Assembly (NCBI RefSeq): GCF_011068285.1
Contig: NZ_CP049616.1
Location: 1,096,501-1,160,500, forward strand
Direction: 5' to 3'
Length of the DNA: 64,000 bases
Source: Flagellimonas oceani
GTDB taxonomy: Bacteria > Bacteroidota > Bacteroidia > Flavobacteriales > Flavobacteriaceae
The notes beneath the pieces were generated by a model. That model ran no database searches and was not told the origin of the DNA. It saw only the letters and a program-made list of their open reading frames with translations. A program made the translations under genes and the position numbers. This document shows positions 1 to 9,212 of the stretch, piece by piece (positions within the stretch are counted from its first letter, which is position 1; each line of letters starts with the position of its first letter).

Positions 1-2
1 GG

Positions 3-113
3 AACTGCGGCAAAAAAACGCTTTTGGAAATTATCGCATTGTGCACAAAGGCAGGAGTAAAATTCAAACAGGAAAAAAACAGCTCGCCCCCGACAACTGA
101 CCCGGGTAAATGA
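3..113 (+). CDS. 3' end of an unidentified gene cut by the window edge
   Basis: The third forward frame is open from the window edge to a TGA at 111-113 and encodes 36 residues. Another frame is open to 100, so even the frame is uncertain. No domain can be recognised. It may be the tail of a gene upstream of the lipoprotein at 456. Confidence 0.2.
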   Translation, partial: NCGKKTLLEIIALCTKAGVKFKQEKNSSPPTTDPGK

Positions 114-455
114 ATTCGCTTTTCCAGTTACGGGACGGCAGGCTGCCATATGTTGGAAAAACCAATCTTGTAAAGTCAATGTACCCGTCACATGGGATGG
201 ATATCTGATGCCGAAACAAAAGGGATAGTGATACCCGTGCAAATAAACCGCCTTCAATTCGATGAAATGAATGGTTTGATCAAGCACGGGAATCCCCAAT
301 GCCTGGTCCTAGATGCCTTGGTAATTCCATACCTTTGATCCACTGGTTAAAGATTTTCAGGACAGATTTGCCCACTAAATAGGATGCTCCCAGAGGTAAC
401 CAAATCGAGAAAGAAGCAACCTTTATGGCACCTTTCATCTTAAAGAAAAAGACCC
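114..455. other. Region without a convincing gene
   Basis: A short frame at 192-338 (+, 48 aa) reads fairly protein-like but has no recognisable family. A 70-residue frame on the minus strand overlaps the following lipoprotein. I see no tRNA, clear terminator or repeat here. It may hold a gene fragment. Confidence 0.3.
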
Positions 456-953
456 ATGAGACCCATATTTCTTTTATTACTGACCATTCCAATGTTCCTC
501 GGATGTGATTCTGATAACGATTCCATACCCCCCCCCTTGGCCGCCAACACCTTTACCGCCCAAAAGAACGACGATGCCTGGACAGGGACGATCGACCTAC
601 AGCTGACAGCAAACGACACCCTCACGTTTTTGGCGATAGGGGAAGGATTGGACAATGGTATATTGATGGTCAAAATGAAATTCGATGGTGAGGGCGACTA
701 TACCTTGAAAAAGGAAAAGGCCCTTTACTATGATACACTCGGTGGTGATGTTATTGTGGACGAATACACGCTACGGGAACCTGAAAAGGCCACATTCAGC
801 ATAGATTCCTATAATGAGGCTAATGGGACGGTGACCGGCACTTTTGCCATCGAACTGTTTCCCGAGGCACAGGGCGGAAAGAGCATCGAATATTTTCTGC
901 GAATTACTGAAGGAAGGTTTCGAGGTACTATTGTGCGCAATATGGCCCCATAA
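456..953 (+). CDS. Lipoprotein, DUF6252-like
   Basis: This 165-residue protein begins with a short hydrophobic signal ending in a lipobox, with the acylated Cys at residue 17 followed by Asp-Ser-Asp, typical of Bacteroidetes lipoproteins. The rest is a beta-rich domain that opens with a phenylalanine-threonine-alanine stretch and closes with a G-x-V-x-G-x-F segment. That layout resembles the DUF6252 lipoproteins of Flavobacteria, whose function is unknown. It is expected to sit on the inner or outer membrane facing the periplasm or surface. It converges on the sigma gene at 1004. The family assignment is from memory of the pattern only. Confidence 0.6.
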   Translation: MRPIFLLLLTIPMFLGCDSDNDSIPPPLAANTFTAQKNDDAWTGTIDLQLTANDTLTFLAIGEGLDNGILMVKMKFDGEGDYTLKKEKALYYDTLGGDVIVDEYTLREPEKATFSIDSYNEANGTVTGTFAIELFPEAQGGKSIEYFLRITEGRFRGTIVRNMAP

Positions 954-1003
954 TAGCCTGAGTGTATGAAAATAAAAAGGGACATGGCCACCATTTATTT
1001 GAC

Positions 1004-1525
1004 TTAAAAAAACAAGAAATTGGCCAAAGCATCCCGCATCTGTTCCCTGAGCAACATATGTCCCCTTTTCAGATGGGACTTTACAGTCTCTATCGAAATG
1101 CCCAGTTCCTTGGCAATCTCCTTGTTCTTTTTATTGCCATAATATTTGGCCCGGAACACTTTTCCACACTGTTCGGGAAGTTTGTCCACGGAATCCTCCA
1201 ACATCAGGTACAGGGCCTCAAAATCAAGGATTTCCTCCTCGGTACCAGCTTCCAGTACAGCTTCCGACAACTCCACGTTCAGCGCATTCTGTTGGTCCAA
1301 AAAACGGAATATACGGTATTTCAAGGCGGCATACAGATAGCCTTCCCAAGAGGTACGGACCTTGATGGACTGTCTGCGCTCCCAAATATCTATAAAGAGT
1401 TCCTGTACCACGTCCTCGGCATTTTCCGGTGACAAGTGGCGACATGCAGTATAATAAAGTCGTTTCGCGTGCTTTTCAAAAAAGGATCTGAATCCTGGAA
1501 CACTTTTCTTCCATCCGTCGTCCAT
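1004..1525 (-). CDS. ECF RNA polymerase sigma factor
   Basis: The protein has a sigma-70 region 2 with the aspartate-rich segment around NAEDVVQELFIDIWERR and a C-terminal region 4 helix-turn-helix (KEIAKELGISIETVKSHL). It therefore belongs to the ECF sigma factors that recruit RNA polymerase to outer-membrane transport operons. The frame is open to 1582, but the Met at 1525 gives the usual length of about 173 residues and is preferred. It is divergent from the FecR gene at 1908, about 380 bases away. The usual Bacteroidetes layout is sigma directly upstream of FecR in the same direction, so the divergent placement is unusual. It probably serves the FecR/TonB receptor pair next to it. Confidence 0.88.
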   Translation of the reverse strand: MDDGWKKSVPGFRSFFEKHAKRLYYTACRHLSPENAEDVVQELFIDIWERRQSIKVRTSWEGYLYAALKYRIFRFLDQQNALNVELSEAVLEAGTEEEILDFEALYLMLEDSVDKLPEQCGKVFRAKYYGNKKNKEIAKELGISIETVKSHLKRGHMLLREQMRDALANFLFF

Positions 1526-1907
1526 AATCAATAATCGATATGCTGCTTTTCTTGATGTGAACAAACTTAAAAAGCGGTTCAAAAATAGAACGATTTCCGC
1601 AATGTATTGATTGTCTGATATTAACTTTGTATTAAGCGAAGGTTTTCATCCCCATTCCTTTTGACCTATTGGACTTTGATGGACAGGCTTTTTCGGTTTG
1701 TTTGTACAGAACAGGAATATACCATCCCCTCCTTTTTTTAATACTGCCCCAATGGAAATTTTGGGATTATATCGATGGAACCACAAAGAATGTCTTTCCA
1801 AGTAACTTTTAATTAACATAAAATTTCTGTTTTATTAATGTGTTCCATATCCCCCATTTTCTCTTTTTCCGGCACATATAAATAGAATATCATACGAAAC
1901 CGTAAAA
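1526..1907. promoter_or_regulatory. Divergent intergenic region between sigma and FecR genes
   Basis: About 380 bases separate the two divergent genes. A TAACTTTG at 1622-1629 matches the Bacteroidetes -7 consensus TAnnTTTG, but no TTTG lies 19 bases upstream of it. The region is rich in T-runs. It presumably holds promoters for both genes, one perhaps read by the ECF sigma factor itself. No gene is visible here. Confidence 0.35.
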
Positions 1908-2924
1908 ATGTCAAAAGAGACAAACAACCAAAAAAGTATAGCCATTCTGATTCGGCGCCTGTTGACCGGACGTGCCGATCGTAATGAAAGGGATAGATTG
2001 GATGAATGGTTCAATACCTATCGACGAAATGAGGGGAATCTTTTTGAAGTAGGGAGATGGTTTGGGATCAGAAACCGCATGTGGAACCGTATCGAGGCCC
2101 AATTGAATCAATCAAAAACGCACTACCTGAGTTTTACACGATATGCCTTGGGCACAGCGGCGACTGTTTTGGTCCTGTTCGGCATAGGGGCCTACCTCTA
2201 TTGGGGAACGGATATCACAGGACCCTCGAAGGGTACCGAAACAGTTCTTTATGCCGGCATCGGGGAGATCAAGGAAGTCTACCTTCCCGACAGCACCCAT
2301 GTTTGGCTCAATTCGGAAACCACATTGCGGTATAGTGACAACTATGGAAGAAAGGGTCGGAACGTGGCATTGGACGGGGAAGCCTTTTTTGAGGTGACGC
2401 GCAATGAACAAAGTCCTTTTACCGTACATACGGCCCAAAGTGCCACCCAAGTGTTGGGCACCAGTTTTTCAGTGCGGGCCTATCCAGATGAAAGCCAGTC
2501 CGTAGGGGTGGTGACCGGAAAAGTGGGTGTCAGGCCGGTGACCAATGGCCCGGACCACAAGGACTACCTGTTGAAACCTGGGGATGAGCTGGCCTTTGGT
2601 ATAGGATGGGATATCCCGGAACTGACGCACGACAACCCTGTCGATCGTTTCCATGGATGGAAGAACGATATCCTATTTTTTGAGGCCAGGCCTCTTTCCG
2701 AGGTGGCCTCAAGCTTGGAACGGAAATTTGGGGTGACCGTTCAGTTGGACAAACAGGATGATTTGGCCAATAAAAAATTTACTGGGGTCTTTGACCGTCA
2801 AAAGCTTCCCGAAATCTTACACACTATAGGGCTCAGTATGGGAATTACGATCGAACAGCCCAATGACTCGATCATCAAAATAGGGACAGCCCAGAGATTC
2901 CATCAAAACGACTACGGATACTAA
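1908..2924 (+). CDS. FecR family anti-sigma factor
   Basis: This 338-residue protein has a cytoplasmic N-terminus, one membrane segment at about residues 78-98, a periplasmic FecR domain (about 118-215, with the LPDSTHVWLNSETTLRY and GEAFFEV signatures) and a C-terminal DUF4974 domain (about 255-325). FecR proteins hold an ECF sigma factor at the membrane and release it when the partner TonB receptor signals across the periplasm. The partner receptor, with an STN signalling domain, begins 14 bases downstream. The sigma factor is probably the divergent gene at 1004-1525. The assignment is secure, while the ligand is unknown. Confidence 0.92.
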   Translation: MSKETNNQKSIAILIRRLLTGRADRNERDRLDEWFNTYRRNEGNLFEVGRWFGIRNRMWNRIEAQLNQSKTHYLSFTRYALGTAATVLVLFGIGAYLYWGTDITGPSKGTETVLYAGIGEIKEVYLPDSTHVWLNSETTLRYSDNYGRKGRNVALDGEAFFEVTRNEQSPFTVHTAQSATQVLGTSFSVRAYPDESQSVGVVTGKVGVRPVTNGPDHKDYLLKPGDELAFGIGWDIPELTHDNPVDRFHGWKNDILFFEARPLSEVASSLERKFGVTVQLDKQDDLANKKFTGVFDRQKLPEILHTIGLSMGITIEQPNDSIIKIGTAQRFHQNDYGY

Positions 2925-2938
2925 ATAACCAATAAACA

Positions 2939-5900
2939 ATGCAAAGATTTTTGATTTTGGCCCTGGTTTGCATCCAGGCCCTGGGAGTGAACGCCCGAAC
3001 ATCAGCGAGCTTCAATGACACCAAAGTGGACAAAAATGTGAGGTTGAGTTTAGAATATGAAGGGAATGACCCAAGAGAGGTACTGGAGCTCATCCAAAGA
3101 AAAACAGGATATCGGTTCGCCTATGATGCGGAACTTATTAGGTCCATTAGAAAGCACATTTCCATAAAAGTGGACAATAGCCCATTGGGGGATGTACTTG
3201 CCTATCTGATGGCACAAATAGGCCTTGAATACGAAGTGAACGGAAAAAGCATAATCCTTTATAAGCCAAAACCGATAAGGATTCCCCAGTCTCGGGGGAC
3301 CATCGGGGGAAAGGTCTACGATGCCGATAATCCCGGCGAACCCCTGATGGGGGCCACGGTACAAGTGGAGGGCTCCCAATGGGCGACAGTGACCGATTTC
3401 GATGGGATGTTCGAGCTCAAAGGCCTTCCCGAAGGAGAGTACAGCCTATTGGTACGCTATGTGGGCTTTGTGCCCCAGCGCCTGGAGCACATCGGGGTGA
3501 TCGGGGGGAACCGAACCGAGATCGAGGTGGCCATGGTACAGGGGGGCGATGCCCTGGACGAGGTGGTGGTCACCGCCGATATCAATGTAAAGGTTTCCCC
3601 GATCGAGGCTTCCACCGAGGAGAGCCTGGTCAAGGTCATCCAAGAGGCCTCGGGTATCGTGACGGGGATCTCCAATTTTCAAATAGCCCAATCGATGGAC
3701 AGGGATGCAGGGGATGTGGTGAAACGTGTGCCAGGGGTAAGTGTATTGGATGAGTTTGTCATTGTACGGGGGATGAGCAAGCGTTACAACCTGACCATGC
3801 TCAACGGAATGACCCTTCCCAGTGCCGAAATGGACACCAGGGCGTTCAACCTCAATCTGCTACCTACGGGAATCATCGATCGGATCATGGTATACAAAAG
3901 CCCGTCCCCTGAGCTCCCTGGTAACTTCGGGGGCGGCGTCGTAAAGATCCAGACCAAAAACTCATCGACCGCACGTAGGTTCCAGATGGGTGTTTCCACA
4001 CAATATCGGGAGGGTTCCAGTTTCACGGACCATATCGGCTATAAAGGCAGTGGCAAGGACTGGTACGGTGGCGGGGTAGAGGATAGGCAGTTGCCCGCAC
4101 TGTTGAGGGACCCAAGCTACACCCTTCCCCCTTTTGGCCAATATCCGGGCGAAGTGACCGAAATGGGCAAAAGCCTACCGGATGTACGCCTGCCCGAAAA
4201 ACAGCACCATGATCTTGATGTTCGCGCGAACTTTAATTATTACGATTCGTGGAAATTGACCGACAGTGGAATCCGCCTCAACAACCTTACCGCCTTAAGC
4301 TATACCAATGAAAGGCAATTCATCGAAAAAAAATATACCGAACAGGCAGAGAGCATTGAGCACAATGAAGAAACCGGGGAATGGACTCGGGGAAGAAAGT
4401 ATCTGGCGAACGATTCCATCTACCTCGATAAACTTCGCTTTAGCGCCATGGAAAACCTAAACCTGGTGATCGGTAATGACCACAGTATCGCATTCAACAG
4501 TTTTTTTAACCGTTCGGTGAACGACCAGGTGCTCGTTCGGCAGGGAAATGGTATAGGTGGCAGTTATGATAATTCTCAAAAAACATATTCTTACGAATAT
4601 CAACGTCGCGATCTATACCAGTTACAACTTGCAGGTTCGCATGCCTTCGATTCGCACTCGATCGAGTGGTCGGCAGGGATCAATCAAGTTGAGGACTACA
4701 CCCCTGACCTACAAAGGTTCAATTACACAAATAACAGTGTGTCAGATGGAAATCAATGGTTTTATCTTCCTGGCGGTCTGGAAAATGCCCGTATTGATTT
4801 CCATACCAAGGAGAAGGGTAAGAGTGCACATATGGATTATACAAGAACTTATGAAACAAATAAGGAGGGCGGTCCGCTCAAGATTAAGGCAGGCGTTTAT
4901 TGGAAAGAGAACGATCGGATATTCACATCTGGGCGCTACCAAATAGAGGAGGGCCCTAACGCGGGTCCGAACAGTTACCCTAACATGGATGAGGCCCCAT
5001 GGGACGGATTGATAAAGGACTTACACGAAGATTATTTTAGCGAGGACGGAACAGGGCTGATTTTGGTCCAGTCCGCCGATCCGGGCAAATATTCCATCGA
5101 CGATGAGGTACGGGCTTTTTATGCTTCCATTGGGCTTCCGCTTCTTGGAAATAAGCTGGTGGTCAATGGAGGGGTCCGTTATGAATGGAACGAGCGCTTT
5201 GTTTATGATGAAAATGGAAACCAAAGGCCGGATTCCGTGGTAGTGGATTTTATTGATGGGCATCAGGTTTATGAAAGAACTCCCGATCGGATACAAAAGT
5301 ACTGGCTCCCTTCGATGAATGTAGCATATCACCTTTCGAAAGAGTTGATAATTAAAGGCAGTTATGGCAAAACCGTAGATCGCCCCCAGTACAGGGAGCA
5401 GTCCAATTTCAACTATTTCGACTTTGAGATGGGCAGCATTATCTACCCTAATATTTTGTTGAAAGATGCCACGATAGATAATTATGACCTGCGCTTTGAA
5501 TTATATCCTGGCCCATCGGAATTTATCGCCGTAGGTGGGTTCTATAAGAGATTGACAGATGCGATAGAACGCTCCGACGTTTCGGACTCATCGTGGAACT
5601 TCCCTGCCTTTAAATATGGGAATACCGACGAGGCTAAAGTATATGGCATAGAAGCGGAGGTAAGGAAAAACCTGGGGTTCATCGATCCCTTTATGGAATA
5701 TTTTTCACTGATTGTAAATGCCTCTTGGTTAAAAAGTGAAGTTAAGATAGAAGAGGAGGTAGGGAGTGTGTATGGTGGTGCCGTGTTCGATCGCCCCATG
5801 CAGGGTACATCACCGTATATCGTAAATGCGGGCCTATACTTTGACCACCGGGACAGTGGTACCAAGACATCTGTCGTTTACAATTTGACCGGTCCCCGTC

Positions 5901-6196
5901 TTTATTCGGCTCCACCCGTAAGGTCCCAACATGGTGGCCTGTACGAACAACGCCGGCATGTGCTGGACTTGAGCCTAAGCCAAAGGATAACAAAAGCTTT
6001 CAGTGTCAAGGCCGGTGTCCAAAACCTGCTGAACAGCCCCATACAGTTTTACAAAGACGAAAACCTCAATAACAAGCCCAATAAAATAGACGAAAATCCC
6101 CGTGTTTTTGAAGATGGCCGGATGTGGAACGATTATGTGGAGCGGGAATGGAAAGAGGGGGCATACTTTTCGTTAGGCCTGAATTTTGAGTTTTAG
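2939..6196 (+). CDS. TonB-dependent outer-membrane receptor with STN signalling domain
   Basis: A signal peptide (about residues 1-19) is followed by an STN domain (about 38-108), a carboxypeptidase-like regulatory domain (about 121-200), a TonB-box-like DEVVVTADI and a plug plus 22-strand barrel to residue 1085. The protein ends in aromatic Phe, as barrel proteins do. The STN domain is expected to contact the FecR protein encoded just upstream, making this a transducing receptor that controls its own expression. No SusD-type lipoprotein follows; an IPT/TIG-propeller lipoprotein occupies that position. The barrel is therefore of the TonB receptor type with an unknown substrate. Confidence 0.93.
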   Translation: MQRFLILALVCIQALGVNARTSASFNDTKVDKNVRLSLEYEGNDPREVLELIQRKTGYRFAYDAELIRSIRKHISIKVDNSPLGDVLAYLMAQIGLEYEVNGKSIILYKPKPIRIPQSRGTIGGKVYDADNPGEPLMGATVQVEGSQWATVTDFDGMFELKGLPEGEYSLLVRYVGFVPQRLEHIGVIGGNRTEIEVAMVQGGDALDEVVVTADINVKVSPIEASTEESLVKVIQEASGIVTGISNFQIAQSMDRDAGDVVKRVPGVSVLDEFVIVRGMSKRYNLTMLNGMTLPSAEMDTRAFNLNLLPTGIIDRIMVYKSPSPELPGNFGGGVVKIQTKNSSTARRFQMGVSTQYREGSSFTDHIGYKGSGKDWYGGGVEDRQLPALLRDPSYTLPPFGQYPGEVTEMGKSLPDVRLPEKQHHDLDVRANFNYYDSWKLTDSGIRLNNLTALSYTNERQFIEKKYTEQAESIEHNEETGEWTRGRKYLANDSIYLDKLRFSAMENLNLVIGNDHSIAFNSFFNRSVNDQVLVRQGNGIGGSYDNSQKTYSYEYQRRDLYQLQLAGSHAFDSHSIEWSAGINQVEDYTPDLQRFNYTNNSVSDGNQWFYLPGGLENARIDFHTKEKGKSAHMDYTRTYETNKEGGPLKIKAGVYWKENDRIFTSGRYQIEEGPNAGPNSYPNMDEAPWDGLIKDLHEDYFSEDGTGLILVQSADPGKYSIDDEVRAFYASIGLPLLGNKLVVNGGVRYEWNERFVYDENGNQRPDSVVVDFIDGHQVYERTPDRIQKYWLPSMNVAYHLSKELIIKGSYGKTVDRPQYREQSNFNYFDFEMGSIIYPNILLKDATIDNYDLRFELYPGPSEFIAVGGFYKRLTDAIERSDVSDSSWNFPAFKYGNTDEAKVYGIEAEVRKNLGFIDPFMEYFSLIVNASWLKSEVKIEEEVGSVYGGAVFDRPMQGTSPYIVNAGLYFDHRDSGTKTSVVYNLTGPRLYSAPPVRSQHGGLYEQRRHVLDLSLSQRITKAFSVKAGVQNLLNSPIQFYKDENLNNKPNKIDENPRVFEDGRMWNDYVEREWKEGAYFSLGLNFEF

Positions 6197-6284
6197 GACA
6201 AAAAGGCCCAATGTAAAAATAAAAGGAGAAAAATAGTGGATGACTCCACTGAAAAAGTAATAACTATTAAAAATTAAACTTCAA

Positions 6285-7880
6285 ATGATGAGAACAAATC
6301 GAACCAAAACAACAATCATGTTTATGTTCCTAGGACTGATAGGGACACTGTTTACCGCCTGTAGTAGTGACGATGACGGGGGTGATGGACCAGACCCTGG
6401 GCCCGGGGAGACCGAATTGACCATTACGGCAATCGAGCCGGCAACGGCACGCATAGGCGAGACCGTTACCATTACGGGGACGGGGTTTTCCGATGTGGAT
6501 TCCCAAAACAAGGTCTACTTTTATGGAACACACCAAGGGGGATACGGAACCAATGACGAGATAGCAACTTTGATCAGTGCTGGCCCTACCCAGTTAGTAG
6601 TAGAGGTTCATCGTGATGCTCAGACAGGTCCCATTACCATAGTAGTTGGAGAAGAAAAGATAGCCTCGGAATCTGATTTTACGTTAGATACTTCTTTGAG
6701 CGATCCTGAGATTGTGAGCCTTTCGGCCAATGATGGTTTTTCAGGCAATATGATTACCATCATTGGGGTAAACTTTACAGATGTAAATGAACAGGTAGTG
6801 CCAAAAGTATATTTTGGGGAAATAGAGGCCACAGTTGAGTCATTTAGTGGAGAGATTACTTACCCCGACGTAGATTCTGAAATCACGGTTTTCATTCCTG
6901 ATGGATTACCGGAAGGAGAGACAACTATAACTGTTCAGGTAAATGAAAAAATCTCAAACGCAGTAAGTTTCATGATTAATGCTACTCCGGTAGATGTAAA
7001 GACTGTATACTGGACCGCGGATGGTGGAGTATATAAGGGTACAATTACGGATACTGGAGCACAAATTGATCTTTTGTTTGGGGAATCTGGTGGCAAAGGG
7101 GTAGTTTTAGATATATCCAACCAGAACATCTATTGGCTCCAAAATGGTTCTATTTATTATGGAAGCATTTCTGGAGGAGTAGCAAATATTTTAATTGGGA
7201 CTGATGATTTAATATCTACAGGAGCATTTAATGATTTGGTTCTTGATGAAACAAATCAGTACCTATATGTTTCAGGATTTGAAGATACTATCGTTGGTGG
7301 TAGTAAAGCGGTGATATTTAGAATTAATCTGTCCAATTTGTCTCATGAGTTAATTTTTGAAGATGAAAGCAGTGGCTTCGATGATGCAAGTGGAGTGAAA
7401 TTATCAAATGATGGCTCAAAATTATTTTATGCAAATTCTTACGGAGGAAAAGTAGGAGTAATCAATCTAAACGGATTATCTCACTCAGCGAACATACTTT
7501 TTAGCTTTGATAATGATCTTTTTGAGACAGGAGAGGTAGAAGCTTTACCAGCAAACATTGCATTAGATGAAACAAATGGAAAAATCTATGTCATAGATAA
7601 AGGAGCGGAATTTGGGCTGTCAAATGCAATTTATATTGGGAATATAGATGGTACTGGAGAACTTACAGAGGTTGTTTCGCACTCAGAAATTATTTATCAG
7701 GAAGATTATGAAGTGCCCTATGATATCGAAATCGACACGGAAAATGAATTTATCTTTTGGTGTACCTATACCGGTCTTGCGAATGGACCAATAAAAAGAG
7801 CTGGATTGGACGGAAGCAATGTGGAAGTATTATTCACGGGAGTTGAAGAGGCCGCTTATTTTGTTTTAGAGATAGACTAA
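6285..7880 (+). CDS. IPT/TIG-domain lipoprotein with C-terminal beta-propeller
   Basis: The 531-residue protein has a lipobox ending at Cys26 followed by Ser-Ser-Asp-Asp-Asp, then two IPT/TIG Ig-like domains (roughly 43-125 and 140-235; note ITGTGFSD and IIGVNFTD). The rest carries YWTD/SMP-30-like propeller repeats (VYWTADGG, NIYWLQNG, FWCTYTG). It is likely a surface lipoprotein. It takes the place of SusD after the TonB receptor 88 bases upstream, so it may be the substrate-capturing partner. In Bacteroidetes, IPT/TIG and NHL proteins often accompany SusC-like receptors. The ligand cannot be read from sequence. Confidence 0.8.
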   Translation: MMRTNRTKTTIMFMFLGLIGTLFTACSSDDDGGDGPDPGPGETELTITAIEPATARIGETVTITGTGFSDVDSQNKVYFYGTHQGGYGTNDEIATLISAGPTQLVVEVHRDAQTGPITIVVGEEKIASESDFTLDTSLSDPEIVSLSANDGFSGNMITIIGVNFTDVNEQVVPKVYFGEIEATVESFSGEITYPDVDSEITVFIPDGLPEGETTITVQVNEKISNAVSFMINATPVDVKTVYWTADGGVYKGTITDTGAQIDLLFGESGGKGVVLDISNQNIYWLQNGSIYYGSISGGVANILIGTDDLISTGAFNDLVLDETNQYLYVSGFEDTIVGGSKAVIFRINLSNLSHELIFEDESSGFDDASGVKLSNDGSKLFYANSYGGKVGVINLNGLSHSANILFSFDNDLFETGEVEALPANIALDETNGKIYVIDKGAEFGLSNAIYIGNIDGTGELTEVVSHSEIIYQEDYEVPYDIEIDTENEFIFWCTYTGLANGPIKRAGLDGSNVEVLFTGVEEAAYFVLEID

Positions 7881-7922
7881 GGGGGAAGAAAACCTTCTCT
7901 TGGCCACTTTCTTGCCAAAATT

Positions 7923-7965
7923 TCCCAGGGCTGGGTATGACCGTGCCCTCTCCTTGGGATTTTTT
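7923..7965 (+). terminator. Rho-independent terminator after the IPT lipoprotein
   Basis: Imperfect stem (TCCC-AGGGC pairing with GCCCT and TGGGA) followed by a run of T. It lies 42 bases after the stop codon and would end the FecR-TonB receptor-IPT transcript. Confidence 0.6.
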
Positions 7966-8129
7966 AACTAAACACAAAAAATAGATGTCAATTGAAAAGA
8001 AGGGACAAAATCAATATTTGGGCACTATAATCTACTGATGGCACTTATATCAGTATTATGAGCCCTCGACAACGGCATACTATAGGAAGCCGATCCTAGA
8101 CAATATAACAAGACCAAACAACGACCAAA

Positions 8130-8666
8130 ATGAGGACAAGGACACGAACGACATGGGGGCATCGCCTATGGGCACGGCTATCTGCAGGGCTTTTCACGGA
8201 GACCCATACCACGGCCGCGGGGATTTCCCCCGAGGGGACGGTGTACCTGGCGGACAGGTACCGCCACCTAATCTGGAAAAAAGGTCCCTCGGGGCATTTT
8301 TCGGTACTGGCCGGTGGGGAATGCGGACAGCGTGACGGTCCGGGCCATATGGCCCGGTTCGACCATCCGGAACTATTGGGTCTCGATGTGCAGGGGAACT
8401 GCTATGTGGAGGATGGGAACGGGAACGTCCGCCGGGTATCGCCCCTAGGGGGCACGGTGACCCTCTCGGCACCCACATGGCCGGAGACGTCCACCGGAAA
8501 GGTACTGGTACAGGTGGCCTTGCGGTTCCGTTATATAGAATGGGCCCGATTGGATGATAAGATCTATGTCCTTACCACAGGCAGGGAGGAGGACGCCTAC
8601 CTGACTTTTGACGGGGAGAAAACGGGAACGGGGACCCTGTCCCCATGGCAGGGGGCACTGTCATGA
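8130..8666 (+). CDS. NHL-repeat protein
   Basis: The 178-residue protein carries at least two NHL repeats: GTVYLADRYRHLIWK and then FSVLAGGECGQRDG, ARFDHPELLGLDVQGN, CYVEDGNGNVRRV. This pattern is known from teneurin-like and bacterial propeller proteins. It is too short for a complete six-blade propeller on its own. No clear signal peptide is visible, as the N-terminus is arginine-rich. It may be a truncated relative of the propeller in the protein at 6285, or it may act with it. Base composition is clearly higher in GC than the preceding gene. Function unknown. Confidence 0.55.
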   Translation: MRTRTRTTWGHRLWARLSAGLFTETHTTAAGISPEGTVYLADRYRHLIWKKGPSGHFSVLAGGECGQRDGPGHMARFDHPELLGLDVQGNCYVEDGNGNVRRVSPLGGTVTLSAPTWPETSTGKVLVQVALRFRYIEWARLDDKIYVLTTGREEDAYLTFDGEKTGTGTLSPWQGALS

Positions 8667-8681
8667 AGGCAATCATGGGAA

Positions 8682-8927
8682 ATGAGAGGGATTACGGGAA
8701 AGGAACATACACAGGTGGAACGCAGGGTGGAGGCCATGGCCAAAAGATTGGAACGGGAAGGGCACGACAACACGGACATGCTGGACCTGGGGGAGAAACT
8801 GGAGGAGATCTATGGGGAATACCTGGAGATGATCGAACGGTTGAAACGGCTGACCGAGAGCTATGTGGACCGAAAGGGGACCCTGGTCAAGGTATACCGG
8901 GAAATCAGGAAGAACGGGAACGACTAA
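8682..8927 (+). CDS. Small charged, probably coiled-coil protein
   Basis: An 81-residue, highly charged frame with long predicted helices (VERRVEAMAKRLERE and LGEKLEEIYGEYLEMIERL). It starts 16 bases after the NHL protein stop and ends just before a possible small membrane protein at 8930. I prefer it to the overlapping 137-residue frame at 8645, whose first 90 residues are glycine-rich and look like a shadow translation. No family recognised. Confidence 0.5.
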   Translation: MRGITGKEHTQVERRVEAMAKRLEREGHDNTDMLDLGEKLEEIYGEYLEMIERLKRLTESYVDRKGTLVKVYREIRKNGND

Positions 8928-8929
8928 AC

Positions 8930-9058
8930 GTGGGGCTGGAGGAAAATAAGGGAGGGAACCCCTTGGAGCTATTGATGCTGCTCTCGGTGATACTGTTCTC
9001 GATCTACCTGTTGTCCATCATTTTGATGTCGATACTGGAGGAGAAGGGCATGCTATGA
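8930..9058 (+). CDS. Putative 42-residue membrane protein
   Basis: A GTG at 8930, two bases after the preceding stop, opens a 42-residue frame with a hydrophilic start and one strong hydrophobic segment (LELLMLLSVILFSIYLLSI). It would be translationally coupled to the coiled-coil gene. It ends 18 bases before a terminator, which fits it being the last gene of the operon. The GTG start is a guess, as the same frame is open further upstream. Confidence 0.35.
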   Translation: MGLEENKGGNPLELLMLLSVILFSIYLLSIILMSILEEKGML

Positions 9059-9075
9059 CCACAGTTTAAAACATG

Positions 9076-9106
9076 AAAGGGCGCGGAACACACCGTGCCC
9101 TTTTTT
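9076..9106 (+). terminator. Rho-independent terminator
   Basis: AAAGGGC-g-CGG pairs with CCG-t-GCCCTTT around a six-base loop, followed by a T-run. It lies directly after the small ORF at 8930 and closes the 8.1-9.06 kb group. Confidence 0.75.
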
Positions 9107-9212
9107 GGCCCTAAAACGATAATGTAAAAATAAGACCAAAAAAATGTAAATAAAAAGGAAACCATAACCGACCAACATATCCATGGTATACCGACAAACA
9201 AAAGAAAAGGAA

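Noticed and set aside
3379..3753. 124-residue Arg/Gly-rich plus frame
   Set aside because: It overlaps the TonB receptor in another frame and is a GC-driven artefact.
8645..9058. 137-residue frame covering the two small genes
   Set aside because: Its first part is Gly-rich and lies in another frame over the charged coiled-coil gene at 8682; only the last 42 residues look real, so two separate small genes were called.
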